Positions 35,147-42,573 of a stretch of DNA of 64,000 bases are shown here, piece by piece. Positions within the stretch are counted from its first letter, which is position 1; each line of letters begins with the position of its first letter. Both the position numbers and the translations under genes were made by a program. Below the pieces are notes generated by a model. It was not told the DNA's origin. It ran no database searches and worked only from the letters and a program-made list of their open reading frames with translations. Source of the stretch: Microbispora siamensis (GTDB lineage Bacteria; Actinomycetota; Actinomycetes; Streptosporangiales; Streptosporangiaceae); the NCBI RefSeq assembly GCF_016863095.1, contig NZ_BOOF01000004.1, positions 310,001-374,000 of the forward strand. The letters run 5' to 3'.

Positions 35147-35776
35147 ATGACGGCTTTTCAGGCTTCGCTGCTGGATTGGGGCGAGGATGTTCACGTCGGC
35201 CCGCTCGGTTCGTCGGTGCGGCGCACTCCCCTGGAGCGCGGCGCCTGGATCGACGTCCGGCCGCACTGGATCGAGGGGGCCGACGCGCTCTTCGAACGCC
35301 TGCTTGAGGCGGTGCCGTGGCACGCCGAGCGCAGGCACATGTACGACCGGGTCGTGGACGTGCCCCGCCTGCTGAAGTTCTACGACGAGGACGAGGAGCT
35401 TCCCGACCCGGTGCTGGCCCAGGCGAAGGACGCGCTCAACGCCCACTACCAGGAGGAGCTCGGCGAGCCGTTCCGCACGGCCGGGATGTGCCTCTACCGC
35501 GACGGCAGGGACAGCGTCGCCTGGCACGGCGACACCATCGGGCGGGGGAGCACGCAGGACACCATGGTCGCGATCGTGTCGGTCGGCACGCCGCGCCCGC
35601 TGCTGCTGCGCCCTCGCGGCGGGGGCGGCCCGACGTTGCGGCACGAGCTGGGCCACGGCGACCTCATCGTCATGGGCGGGAGCTGCCAGCGCACCTGGGA
35701 GCACGCGATCCCGAAGTCGGCCACGGTGATCGGCGCCCGCATCAGCGTCCAGTTCCGCCCGAGAGGCGTACGGTGA
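35147..35776 (+). CDS. alkB: AlkB-like Fe(II)/2-oxoglutarate dioxygenase
   Basis: 209 aa from ATG 35147, with no ribosome-binding site. The double-stranded beta-helix iron site is visible: H-x-D in VAWHGDTIG, distal His in WEHAIPK, and the 2-oxoglutarate Arg in RISVQFRPRG. AlkB enzymes remove methyl groups from N1-methyladenine and N3-methylcytosine in DNA or RNA. A SOS-box-like promoter fits a repair role. Confidence 0.88.
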   Translation: MTAFQASLLDWGEDVHVGPLGSSVRRTPLERGAWIDVRPHWIEGADALFERLLEAVPWHAERRHMYDRVVDVPRLLKFYDEDEELPDPVLAQAKDALNAHYQEELGEPFRTAGMCLYRDGRDSVAWHGDTIGRGSTQDTMVAIVSVGTPRPLLLRPRGGGGPTLRHELGHGDLIVMGGSCQRTWEHAIPKSATVIGARISVQFRPRGVR

Positions 35777-35841
35777 CGGCACCCTTCGCGGCGGGGTGCC
35801 GCCTGCCGGCATCCGCTATGAGCCGCGTCCCGTAGGCGGCG

Positions 35842-37269
35842 TCAGCCGGGTCCGCCCGCTCCGACCTTCTCGGCCTTGTCGGCCCGCCTCCCGCCGGCCT
35901 GCGGCTTGCGCTGCCCGCGGGCGGCCGGTGCCGACAGGGCGGTGACGAGCACGAGCAGCCCGCAGGCGGCGACCATGAGCCAGCCGGGACGCGACGCCTG
36001 CGCGAGCCGCGCCGCCGGGGTGTCGGCGATCATGCTTCCCGCGACGGCGATGCCGAGGGCCGCGCCGATCTGGCGGGCGCTGGAGGTGAATCCGCCGGCG
36101 ACACCGGCGCGGGCGGGCGGCAGGCCGCTGACCGCGGTGTTGGTGATCGGGGCGTTCGCGAACCCGAACGCGGCCCCGACGAGCAGGTAGGCCAGCGACA
36201 GCAGCCGGAGGTCGGTGTGGTCGCCGACGCCCACCAGGCACAGGCCGCCGGTCGCGAGCAAAGCGCCCGCGAGCAGCAGCGGCGGGCGCGCGCCGAAACG
36301 CCCGACGAGCACTCCGGAGAGCGGTGCGCACACGGTCGCGGCCAGGGCCATCGGGAGCGTGACGACCCCCGCGGCGATGGGGGTCATGCCCCGGGCGTGC
36401 TGGAGGTAGAGGGTGTTGAGCAGCAGCGTCGCGTTGAGCGCGACGAACACCACGACCGCGCCGGCGACGGCGGCGGCGAAGGGCGGGTGGCGGAACAGCC
36501 GCGGATCCACCAGCGGCTCCCTCCGCCGCGACTCGACCCACCCGAAGGCGGTGGCGGAGACGGCGACGACCGCGTAGCCCGCGACGGCCGCGGGCGACCC
36601 CCACCCGACACGTGGTCCCTCGATCAGCACGGCTACCGAGGAACCGACCGTGACGGTCAGCAGCGCCTGCCCCGGGACGTCCAGCCGGCGCGGCCGCTCC
36701 GCGCGGGACTCCGGGACGAAGAGCGCGGTCAGCGCCAGCGCCACCGCGACGACCGGCACGTTGACCCAGAAGACCGACCGCCACCCGGCGGCCGAGACGA
36801 GAGCGCCGCCCGCGACGGGCCCGGCGGCCATGCTGACGCCGAAGACCGCCGCCCACACCCCGATGGCCCGGGCCCGCTCCTTCGGCTCGGTGATCACGTT
36901 GACGACGATCGCGAGCGCGACCGGGCTGAGCATCGAGCCGCCGACACCCTGCACCACGCGGGCCGCCACCAGGACGCCGACGGACGGCGCGAGCGCGCAC
37001 GCCACGGACGCGGCGCCGAACACGACCAGCCCGAGCCGGAACACGCGCCGCCGTCCCAGGCGGTCGGCCAGTGCGCCCGACGAGATCAGCAGGCTGGCCA
37101 GCACGAGCGTGTACGCGTCGACCGTCCACTCCAGTTCGCGGGTGCCGACCCGCAGGCCGGCCCCGATCGACGGCAGCCCGACGTTCACGATCGTCGTGTC
37201 CAGCCCGACCAGGAACAGGCTCAGACAGCAGATCGCCAGCACCGTCCAGCGTCTGCGCGAGGTTTCCAT
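35842..37269 (-). CDS. MFS drug efflux transporter (DHA2, 14-helix)
   Basis: 475 aa from ATG 37269, with AAGGAG 5 nt upstream. DHA2-type: helix 1 with GLDTTIVNVGLPSIG, motif A ADRLGRRRVFRLG, motif C with AAGPVAGGAL, and about 14 membrane helices. The basic C-terminus is cytoplasmic. It is divergent from the XRE-cupin regulator, which likely represses it through the TTTGCG palindrome between them. Confidence 0.9.
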   Translation of the reverse strand: METSRRRWTVLAICCLSLFLVGLDTTIVNVGLPSIGAGLRVGTRELEWTVDAYTLVLASLLISSGALADRLGRRRVFRLGLVVFGAASVACALAPSVGVLVAARVVQGVGGSMLSPVALAIVVNVITEPKERARAIGVWAAVFGVSMAAGPVAGGALVSAAGWRSVFWVNVPVVAVALALTALFVPESRAERPRRLDVPGQALLTVTVGSSVAVLIEGPRVGWGSPAAVAGYAVVAVSATAFGWVESRRREPLVDPRLFRHPPFAAAVAGAVVVFVALNATLLLNTLYLQHARGMTPIAAGVVTLPMALAATVCAPLSGVLVGRFGARPPLLLAGALLATGGLCLVGVGDHTDLRLLSLAYLLVGAAFGFANAPITNTAVSGLPPARAGVAGGFTSSARQIGAALGIAVAGSMIADTPAARLAQASRPGWLMVAACGLLVLVTALSAPAARGQRKPQAGGRRADKAEKVGAGGPG

Positions 37270-37298
37270 GGATGCTCCTTAAGACGCACGAGGATTCG

Positions 37299-37311
37299 CG
37301 ACAAACTGTCG
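37299..37311. promoter_or_regulatory. dyad CGACA-AAC-TGTCG
   Basis: A perfect 5+3+5 dyad 30 bp upstream of the MFS start. Possible second regulator site. Confidence 0.35.
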
Positions 37312-37339
37312 GGCCGAGAGGAGCCGCCGGAACAGGAAG

Positions 37340-37356
37340 TTTGCGATAACCGCAAA
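37340..37356. promoter_or_regulatory. operator TTTGCG-ATAAC-CGCAAA
   Basis: A perfect 6+5+6 palindrome 20 bp upstream of the XRE start and 70 bp upstream of the MFS start. Size and position fit an XRE autorepressor site. Confidence 0.65.
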
Positions 37357-37376
37357 ATCCGGCCACGCTGGCAGGC

Positions 37377-37964
37377 GTGGACGCCGAACTGGAGCAGACG
37401 CTCGCCTCGATCGGGCCCCGGCTGCGGGCGCTTCGCCGTGACCGCGGCATGACCCTGGAGGCGCTGTCGGCGGCGACCGGCATTTCGGTGAGTGGCCTGT
37501 CGCGGCTGGAGTCCGGCAAGAGGCGCCCCACCCTCGAACTCCTGATCCCGATCGCGCGGGCACACCGCGTCGCGCTGGACCAGCTCATCGCCGCCCCGGC
37601 GACCGGCGACCCGAGGGTCCACCTGACCCCGGTGCGGCACCGCAAGCGCGACGGGACCGTCATCGTGCCGCTGACGCGCTATCCGGGCCGCCTCCAGGTC
37701 TTCAAGCAGGTCATCGCCCCGGGCCCGCGCAGGCTCGTCACGCACGCCGGGTACGAATGGCTGCTCGTTCTCGCGGGAGAACTGCTGCTCGTGCTCGGGG
37801 ACCGCGAGCTCACGCTCGGACCCGGCGAGGTGGCCGAGTTCGACACGGCCGAGCCGCACTGGTTCGGCCCGCGTGGCGAGCGCTCCGTCGAGATCCTCCA
37901 CATCTTCGGCCCGCGCGGGGACAAGACGCGCGTGCGTGCTCGCCCGGCTCAACCGCCCGGCTGA
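37377..37964 (+). CDS. XRE family regulator with cupin domain
   Basis: 195 aa from GTG 37377. Lambda-repressor-type helix-turn-helix at ~12-66 (GMTLEALSAATGISVSGLSR, LESGKRRPTLELL) and a C-terminal cupin (about 105-180; LTLGPGEVAEFDTAEPHWFG). This architecture typically senses a small ligand in the cupin and represses an adjacent exporter. The stop codon lies inside the first of two copies of a 21-bp repeat. Confidence 0.88.
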   Translation: MDAELEQTLASIGPRLRALRRDRGMTLEALSAATGISVSGLSRLESGKRRPTLELLIPIARAHRVALDQLIAAPATGDPRVHLTPVRHRKRDGTVIVPLTRYPGRLQVFKQVIAPGPRRLVTHAGYEWLLVLAGELLLVLGDRELTLGPGEVAEFDTAEPHWFGPRGERSVEILHIFGPRGDKTRVRARPAQPPG

Positions 37965-38045
37965 GCGCCGCCCCCCCTGTGCCGACCACCCCCGCCCCAG
38001 CCGCTCCGCCCTGTGCCGACCACCCGCCCGGCTGAGCGCCGCCCC
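37954..38045. repeat. A-B-spacer-B-A direct repeats after the XRE gene
   Basis: Element A (21 bp, starting CGCCCGGCTGAGCG) is at 37954-37974 and 38025-38045. Element B, CCCTGTGCCGACCACC, is at 37975-37990 and 38009-38024. All four are in the same orientation. Confidence 0.75.
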
Positions 38046-38057
38046 CTGCCTGCGCCG

Positions 38058-38063
38058 TTGACA
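38058..38063 (+). promoter_or_regulatory. -35-like TTGACA upstream of the aldo/keto reductase
   Basis: Consensus -35 hexamer 74 bp before the ATG. No convincing -10 at 16-18 nt. Confidence 0.35.
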
Positions 38064-38136
38064 TGTGCGGTTTGCTGGTAGTCCTTGAGTAAGGCCGCGG
38101 CAAAGGACCGGCCCAGTCGCGCAAGAAAGGCCACGC

Positions 38137-39132
38137 ATGATCCCGCACCCCTACGTCCCCGCCCCCGCTCGATACGACGACATGCGGTACCGGCGCAGCG
38201 GAAGGAGTGGCGTGCTGCTTCCCGAGATCTCCCTCGGGCTGTGGCACAACTTCGGCGACGGCCACCCGCTCGACGTGCAGCGCGCCGTCCTGCGCCGGGC
38301 CTTCGACCTCGGCATCACCCACTTCGACCTGGCCAACAACTACGGCCCGCCGTACGGCTCGGCGGAGGAGAACTTCGGCCGCCACCTGCGCGCGGACTTC
38401 CGGCCCTACCGCGACGAGCTGTTCATCTCGACGAAGGCGGGCTACGACATGTGGCCCGGGCCGTACGGCGAGTGGGGGTCGCGCAAGTATCTGCTGGCGA
38501 GCCTCGATCGGTCGCTGAGCCGGATGGGCCTCGACTACGTCGACGTCTTCTACTCCCACCGGCCCGACCCGGACACCCCGATCGAGGAGACGATGGGCGC
38601 CCTCGACACGGCGGTGCGCTCCGGCAAGGCGCTCTACGTGGGCATCTCGAACTACTCGGCCGAGCAGACCGAGCGGGCCGCCGCCGTGCTGCGCGAGCTG
38701 GGCACCCCGCTCCTGATCCACCAGCCGCGCTACTCCATGCTGGACCGCTGGGTGGAGGACGGCCTGCTGGACACGCTGGAGCGGGCCGGGGCGGGATGCA
38801 TCGCCTACTCGCCGCTGGCCCAGGGCCTGCTCACCGGGCGCTACCTCGACGGCGAGGTGCCGGCCGACTCGCGGATGGCGATCGGCCACTTCCTGAAGCG
38901 CGACCGGCTCACCCCTGAACTGCTGGAGACCCTGCGCGGCCTCAACAAGATCGCCCAGGAGCGCGGCCAGTCGCTCGCGCAGCTCGCACTGGCGTGGATC
39001 CTGCGCGATCGGCGGGTCACGTCCGTGCTGGTCGGGGCGAGCTCGGTCGAGCAGCTCGAACAGAACGTCGCCGCCCTGGCCGCGCCCCCGCTCACCGCCG
39101 AGGAGCTGTCCGAGATCGAGAGCCTGCTGTAG
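38137..39132 (+). CDS. aldo/keto reductase (AKR14/YghZ-like)
   Basis: 331 aa from ATG 38137. Catalytic tetrad: Asp and Tyr in FDLANNYGPPYG, Lys in STKAGYDMWPGPYGEWGS, His in FYSHRPDPDTP. NADPH site near the C-terminus (VLVGASSVEQLEQN). The NNYGPPYGSAEENFGRHL and GYDMWPGPYGEWGSRKYL stretches are typical of YghZ-type methylglyoxal or L-glyceraldehyde-3-phosphate reductases. Confidence 0.9.
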   Translation: MIPHPYVPAPARYDDMRYRRSGRSGVLLPEISLGLWHNFGDGHPLDVQRAVLRRAFDLGITHFDLANNYGPPYGSAEENFGRHLRADFRPYRDELFISTKAGYDMWPGPYGEWGSRKYLLASLDRSLSRMGLDYVDVFYSHRPDPDTPIEETMGALDTAVRSGKALYVGISNYSAEQTERAAAVLRELGTPLLIHQPRYSMLDRWVEDGLLDTLERAGAGCIAYSPLAQGLLTGRYLDGEVPADSRMAIGHFLKRDRLTPELLETLRGLNKIAQERGQSLAQLALAWILRDRRVTSVLVGASSVEQLEQNVAALAAPPLTAEELSEIESLL

Positions 39133-39187
39133 GCCATGCGGACGCGGTCCCGGGGCCGGCACGCGTGCGCCGCCCCGGCCGTCCGCG

Positions 39188-40156
39188 TCAGGAGAACGCG
39201 TCGACGCCGGTGAGCTCGCACGACAGGTCCCAGAGCCGGGACGCCTCCTCCGGGTCGATCGCCCACGGCTTGACCCCTCCGCTCTTCATGTCGTCGGCCG
39301 TGGCGACCTCGGCGACGTCGCAGTCCTGGCAGTAGACCCCGCCGTGCTCCGCGAGCAGGGGAGAGGTCGCCGCCCAGACCGTCGTGGCCGCGCCCTGCTC
39401 CGGGGTCTTGAAGCCCTCCGCCGCCGTGCCGTCGGGAGAGATCCAGCCCAGGGCGATCTGCTCCTCGCGGGGGATGTGCCGCTGGAGGGGAGTGAGGATC
39501 TCGCCCGGGTGCAGGGAGAAGGCCCGTACGCCGGAGGCCGCCCCGAGCGCGTCGAGACGCACGGCGAACAGGATGTTCGCCGTCTTCGACTGGCCGTAGG
39601 CCAGCCACCTGTCGTACCCGTCGCGGAAGTGGATGTCGTTCCATCGGATCCCGGTCGCGAAGTGGGCGGCGGAGGACACCGACACCACCCGCGACCCTCC
39701 GGGGGCCAGGGCCGGGCGGAGGCGGTTGACGAGGGCGAAGTGACCGAGGTGGTTGACCGCGAAGTGGGCCTCCCACCCGGGACCGACGCGGGTCTCCGGG
39801 CAGGCCATGATGCCCGCGTTGGCGATGAGGATGTCGATGGTCCTGCCGGTCTCCACAAGCGTCTCCGCGAACACGCGAACGCTGTGCAGGTCCGCCAGGT
39901 CGAGTTCGCGGGTCTCCGTGCCCGGGATGTCGCGCAGCGCCTCCTTCGCCGCCGCCGGCCTGCGCGCGGGGACGATCACCTGAGCTCCCGCCGCGCTCAG
40001 CGCCCGCGTCGTCTCCAGGCCGAGCCCGGAGTAGCCCCCGGTGACCAGGGCCGTCCGCCCGGACAGATCGATTCCCGCGAGCACCTCACGCGCGGTGCTG
40101 CGGGCACCGAAACCACTGCCGATCCTGTGCTGGCCGATCTCGTGCTGTGTCGTCAT
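39188..40156 (-). CDS. short-chain dehydrogenase/reductase (retinol dehydrogenase-like)
   Basis: 322 aa from ATG 40156. TGGYSGLGLETTRAL cofactor loop, NAG in IANAGIM, catalytic Ser in SVSSAAH, and YGQSK. The long C-terminus (PSR- and WW-domain-oxidoreductase-like) is typical of the SDR subgroup with about 320 residues. The -10 ends only 7 nt before the ATG, so translation probably starts on a leaderless mRNA. Likely regulated by a MerR-type activator encoded elsewhere. Confidence 0.88.
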   Translation of the reverse strand: MTTQHEIGQHRIGSGFGARSTAREVLAGIDLSGRTALVTGGYSGLGLETTRALSAAGAQVIVPARRPAAAKEALRDIPGTETRELDLADLHSVRVFAETLVETGRTIDILIANAGIMACPETRVGPGWEAHFAVNHLGHFALVNRLRPALAPGGSRVVSVSSAAHFATGIRWNDIHFRDGYDRWLAYGQSKTANILFAVRLDALGAASGVRAFSLHPGEILTPLQRHIPREEQIALGWISPDGTAAEGFKTPEQGAATTVWAATSPLLAEHGGVYCQDCDVAEVATADDMKSGGVKPWAIDPEEASRLWDLSCELTGVDAFS

Positions 40157-40163
40157 GAGAAGG

Positions 40164-40194
40164 ACGCTAGGAACTGGAGCGTGCTCCAGGTCAA
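40164..40194 (-). promoter_or_regulatory. MerR-type promoter
   Basis: On the minus strand: TTGACC (-35, 40194-40189), 19-nt spacer holding the perfect dyad CTGGAGCACGCTCCAG (40189-40174), TAGCGT (-10, 40169-40164). An over-long 19-nt spacer with a dyad is the hallmark of MerR-family activation. No MerR gene is in the window. Confidence 0.75.
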
Positions 40195-40226
40195 GCCGTA
40201 CGATCCGCGGCGTGCGGGGCGGCGGG

Positions 40227-41090
40227 TCAGTCGACCTCGGCGCTGCCGTTCACGCGCAGCTTGCGGCGGGCCCGCTCGTAGAAGGTGGTCGTCCCGAGCC
40301 GCACCACGCGGGCGGCGGCGCGCAGCGCGGTCACCGTGAGCCGGTCGCCGGGACACAAGTGGCCGCCGATGGTGCCGTCGACCTCCAGCGCGAGCTGCCC
40401 GCTGGTCGGGAGCACGTCGAGCGTCACCTCCTCGTCCGCCGACAGGACCAGCGCCCGGTTGAACGCCGAGTGGGCGGCGGCCGGGACGACGAGGAAACCC
40501 TCGACGGTGGGGGAGACGATCGGGCCGCCCGCCGAGAAGCTGTACGCGGTGGACCCGGTGGAGGTGGAGACGATCACGGCGTCGGCGGCGTACCGGACGA
40601 ACGGCTCGCCGTAGACCGAGACGGACACGGCCGCGAGCCCGTCGCCGGGGATACGGACGAGGGCGATGTCGTTGAACGCGGTCACCATACGGCCGTCGTG
40701 GCTGGTCGCCCGGACCGCCATGCGCGGCTCGACCGTGTATCTGTGCTCGTCGATGGCGGACAGCGCGGGCGCCAGCTCGTCCACGTCGATCTCGGCGAGG
40801 AAGCCGAGCCGCCCGAGGTTGACCCCGAGGACGGGGGTCGGCCGCCCGGCGATCAGGCGCATCGTGCGCAGCATCGTGCCGTCGCCGCCGAGGCTGACGA
40901 GCAGGTCGGACCGCCTGACCAGGGTCGGGGCGTCCACCGCGATCGCGCTGCAGTCGATGCGGCCGACCTCGTCGGGCAGCCCGAGCACCGTGCAGTCCCG
41001 CTTGCGCGCCCACTCGACGATCGTGTCGATCGCCTCCTTGGAGTCGCGTTGCGGGTGCAGGACGAGACCCACGGTGCTGACCATGCCCAT
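40227..41090 (-). CDS. nadK: NAD kinase
   Basis: 287 aa from ATG 41090. GTG 41096 and ATG 41084 are close alternatives. GGDGTMLRTMRLI carries the catalytic Asp, NLGRLGFLAEI and VSTSTGSTAYSFSAGGPIV are the NAD/ATP loops. It phosphorylates NAD+ to NADP+. It lies about 30 nt after the histidine kinase stop and could share its transcript, linking NADP supply to the thioredoxin reductase-like protein upstream. Confidence 0.92.
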   Translation of the reverse strand: MGMVSTVGLVLHPQRDSKEAIDTIVEWARKRDCTVLGLPDEVGRIDCSAIAVDAPTLVRRSDLLVSLGGDGTMLRTMRLIAGRPTPVLGVNLGRLGFLAEIDVDELAPALSAIDEHRYTVEPRMAVRATSHDGRMVTAFNDIALVRIPGDGLAAVSVSVYGEPFVRYAADAVIVSTSTGSTAYSFSAGGPIVSPTVEGFLVVPAAAHSAFNRALVLSADEEVTLDVLPTSGQLALEVDGTIGGHLCPGDRLTVTALRAAARVVRLGTTTFYERARRKLRVNGSAEVD

Positions 41091-41124
41091 GCCCACACTG
41101 TACGGCCAGGCCGTACGGATGGCC

Positions 41125-42573
41125 TTATCGAACGGGCTCCCGCGTCGCCTGGTCCACCGGCAGGTAGACCCGGAACCGGGTGTCGCCGGGACGCGAGTCC
41201 ACCCTGATGTCCCCGTGGTGCTTGTTGACCACGATCCGATAGGAGATGTCCAGGCCCAGGCCGGTGCCCTCGCCGACGGGCTTGGTGGTGAAGAACGGCT
41301 CGAAGATGCGGGGCCGGACCTCGGGCGGGATGCCGGGGCCGGTGTCGCCGACCTCCACGATCAGGTGGCCGTCCTTGCGCCGGGTGCGGAGGGTCAGCGT
41401 GCCCGTGCCGTCCATCGCGCCGAGCGCGTTGTCGATGAGGTTGGTCCACACCTGGTTCAGCTCCGCCGCGTACGCCGGGATGGGCGGCAGCGACCTGTCG
41501 TACTCCTTGACCGTGCGGACGCCCTCGGGGATCTTGCCGTGCAGCATGGTCAGCGTGGCGTCGAGCAGATCGTGCACGTCGACGATCTGGTGCGGGGCAC
41601 GGTCGAGCTGGGAGTACTGCTTGGCGGCGGCGACCAGGCCGGAGATCCGGTTGACCGCGTCGTCGATCTCGCACATCAGCAGTTCGGTGTCCACCGTGTA
41701 GGTGAGCCACCGGACCGCGGCCTCCAGGTTCTCCTCGCCCACCGCCCCGGCGATCTGGTCCAGCCAGGCCGCGTCGAGGCCGCCGGCCACCAGCGTCGCC
41801 GCCAGGTCCCAGCCGCCGACGATGTCGTGGTCGTCCAGCCAGTCGGCGACCGCGTCCTCGGCGTCGGAGCGCGCCAGCGGCGTGAGGTCGGGGGCGGAGG
41901 CCGACCGCTTGACCGCGTCCTCCTGGAGCTCCACCAGGTCGTGCAGCTGACTGCCGTCCAGCCGCCCGTCGGCGATCATGGCGAGCTTGTGCCGCATGCC
42001 CGCCACCCGCTCGCGCAGCGCCGACGTCGCCCGTACGGCGGCGGCCGCGGGGTTGTTCAGCTCGTGCGTCAGGCCGGCCGACAGCGAGCCGAGCGCGAGC
42101 AGCCGCTCCCGCTCGCCGACGATCGTCTGGGTGGCGCGCATGCCGAGGAACAGCCCCTCGAGCAGGTGCATCGCCATCGGGAACCACTCGCGCACGCAGG
42201 CCCCGATCACCTCGGCCGGGAGCACGAAGAACTCGGCGTCGGTGACCGCGGTCAGCGTGTTCATGTAGAGCTGGGAGAATTCCCCCGTGATGTACGCCTG
42301 GGTGGCGCCGCCGTACACCCCGCGCTGGTCGGTGCGGCTCACCTCGACCTCGTCGCCCTGCACCCGCCTGCTCATCGCGACCGTGCCGCGCAGCAGCACG
42401 AAGAAGCAGGTGGCGGGGTCGCCCTCCTGGTAGACGCGGGTCCCGGGGAGCCGCCGCTCCACCCGGCCCGCCTCCGACAGGCGGGCGAGCTGCGCGTCGT
42501 CCAGCGCCTCGAACAGGAACAGGGTGCGCAGCTCGTCAGGCGACAGTGTCGGCTCACTCGGGTGGTCGGTCAT
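41125..42573 (-). CDS. histidine kinase with N-terminal cyclic-nucleotide-binding-like domain
   Basis: 482 aa from ATG 42573, which overlaps the upstream stop (ATGA). A cNMP/CRP-like beta-roll (about 15-130) is followed by the HisKA box with His170 (LSAGLTHELNNPAAAAV) and an HATPase domain (NQVWTNLIDNALGAM; DTGPGIPPEV; GEGTGLGLDISYR). No membrane helices, so it is a cytosolic sensor. It probably phosphorylates the receiver domain of the adjacent fusion protein. Whether it binds a cyclic nucleotide is unknown. Confidence 0.88.
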   Translation of the reverse strand: MTDHPSEPTLSPDELRTLFLFEALDDAQLARLSEAGRVERRLPGTRVYQEGDPATCFFVLLRGTVAMSRRVQGDEVEVSRTDQRGVYGGATQAYITGEFSQLYMNTLTAVTDAEFFVLPAEVIGACVREWFPMAMHLLEGLFLGMRATQTIVGERERLLALGSLSAGLTHELNNPAAAAVRATSALRERVAGMRHKLAMIADGRLDGSQLHDLVELQEDAVKRSASAPDLTPLARSDAEDAVADWLDDHDIVGGWDLAATLVAGGLDAAWLDQIAGAVGEENLEAAVRWLTYTVDTELLMCEIDDAVNRISGLVAAAKQYSQLDRAPHQIVDVHDLLDATLTMLHGKIPEGVRTVKEYDRSLPPIPAYAAELNQVWTNLIDNALGAMDGTGTLTLRTRRKDGHLIVEVGDTGPGIPPEVRPRIFEPFFTTKPVGEGTGLGLDISYRIVVNKHHGDIRVDSRPGDTRFRVYLPVDQATREPVR

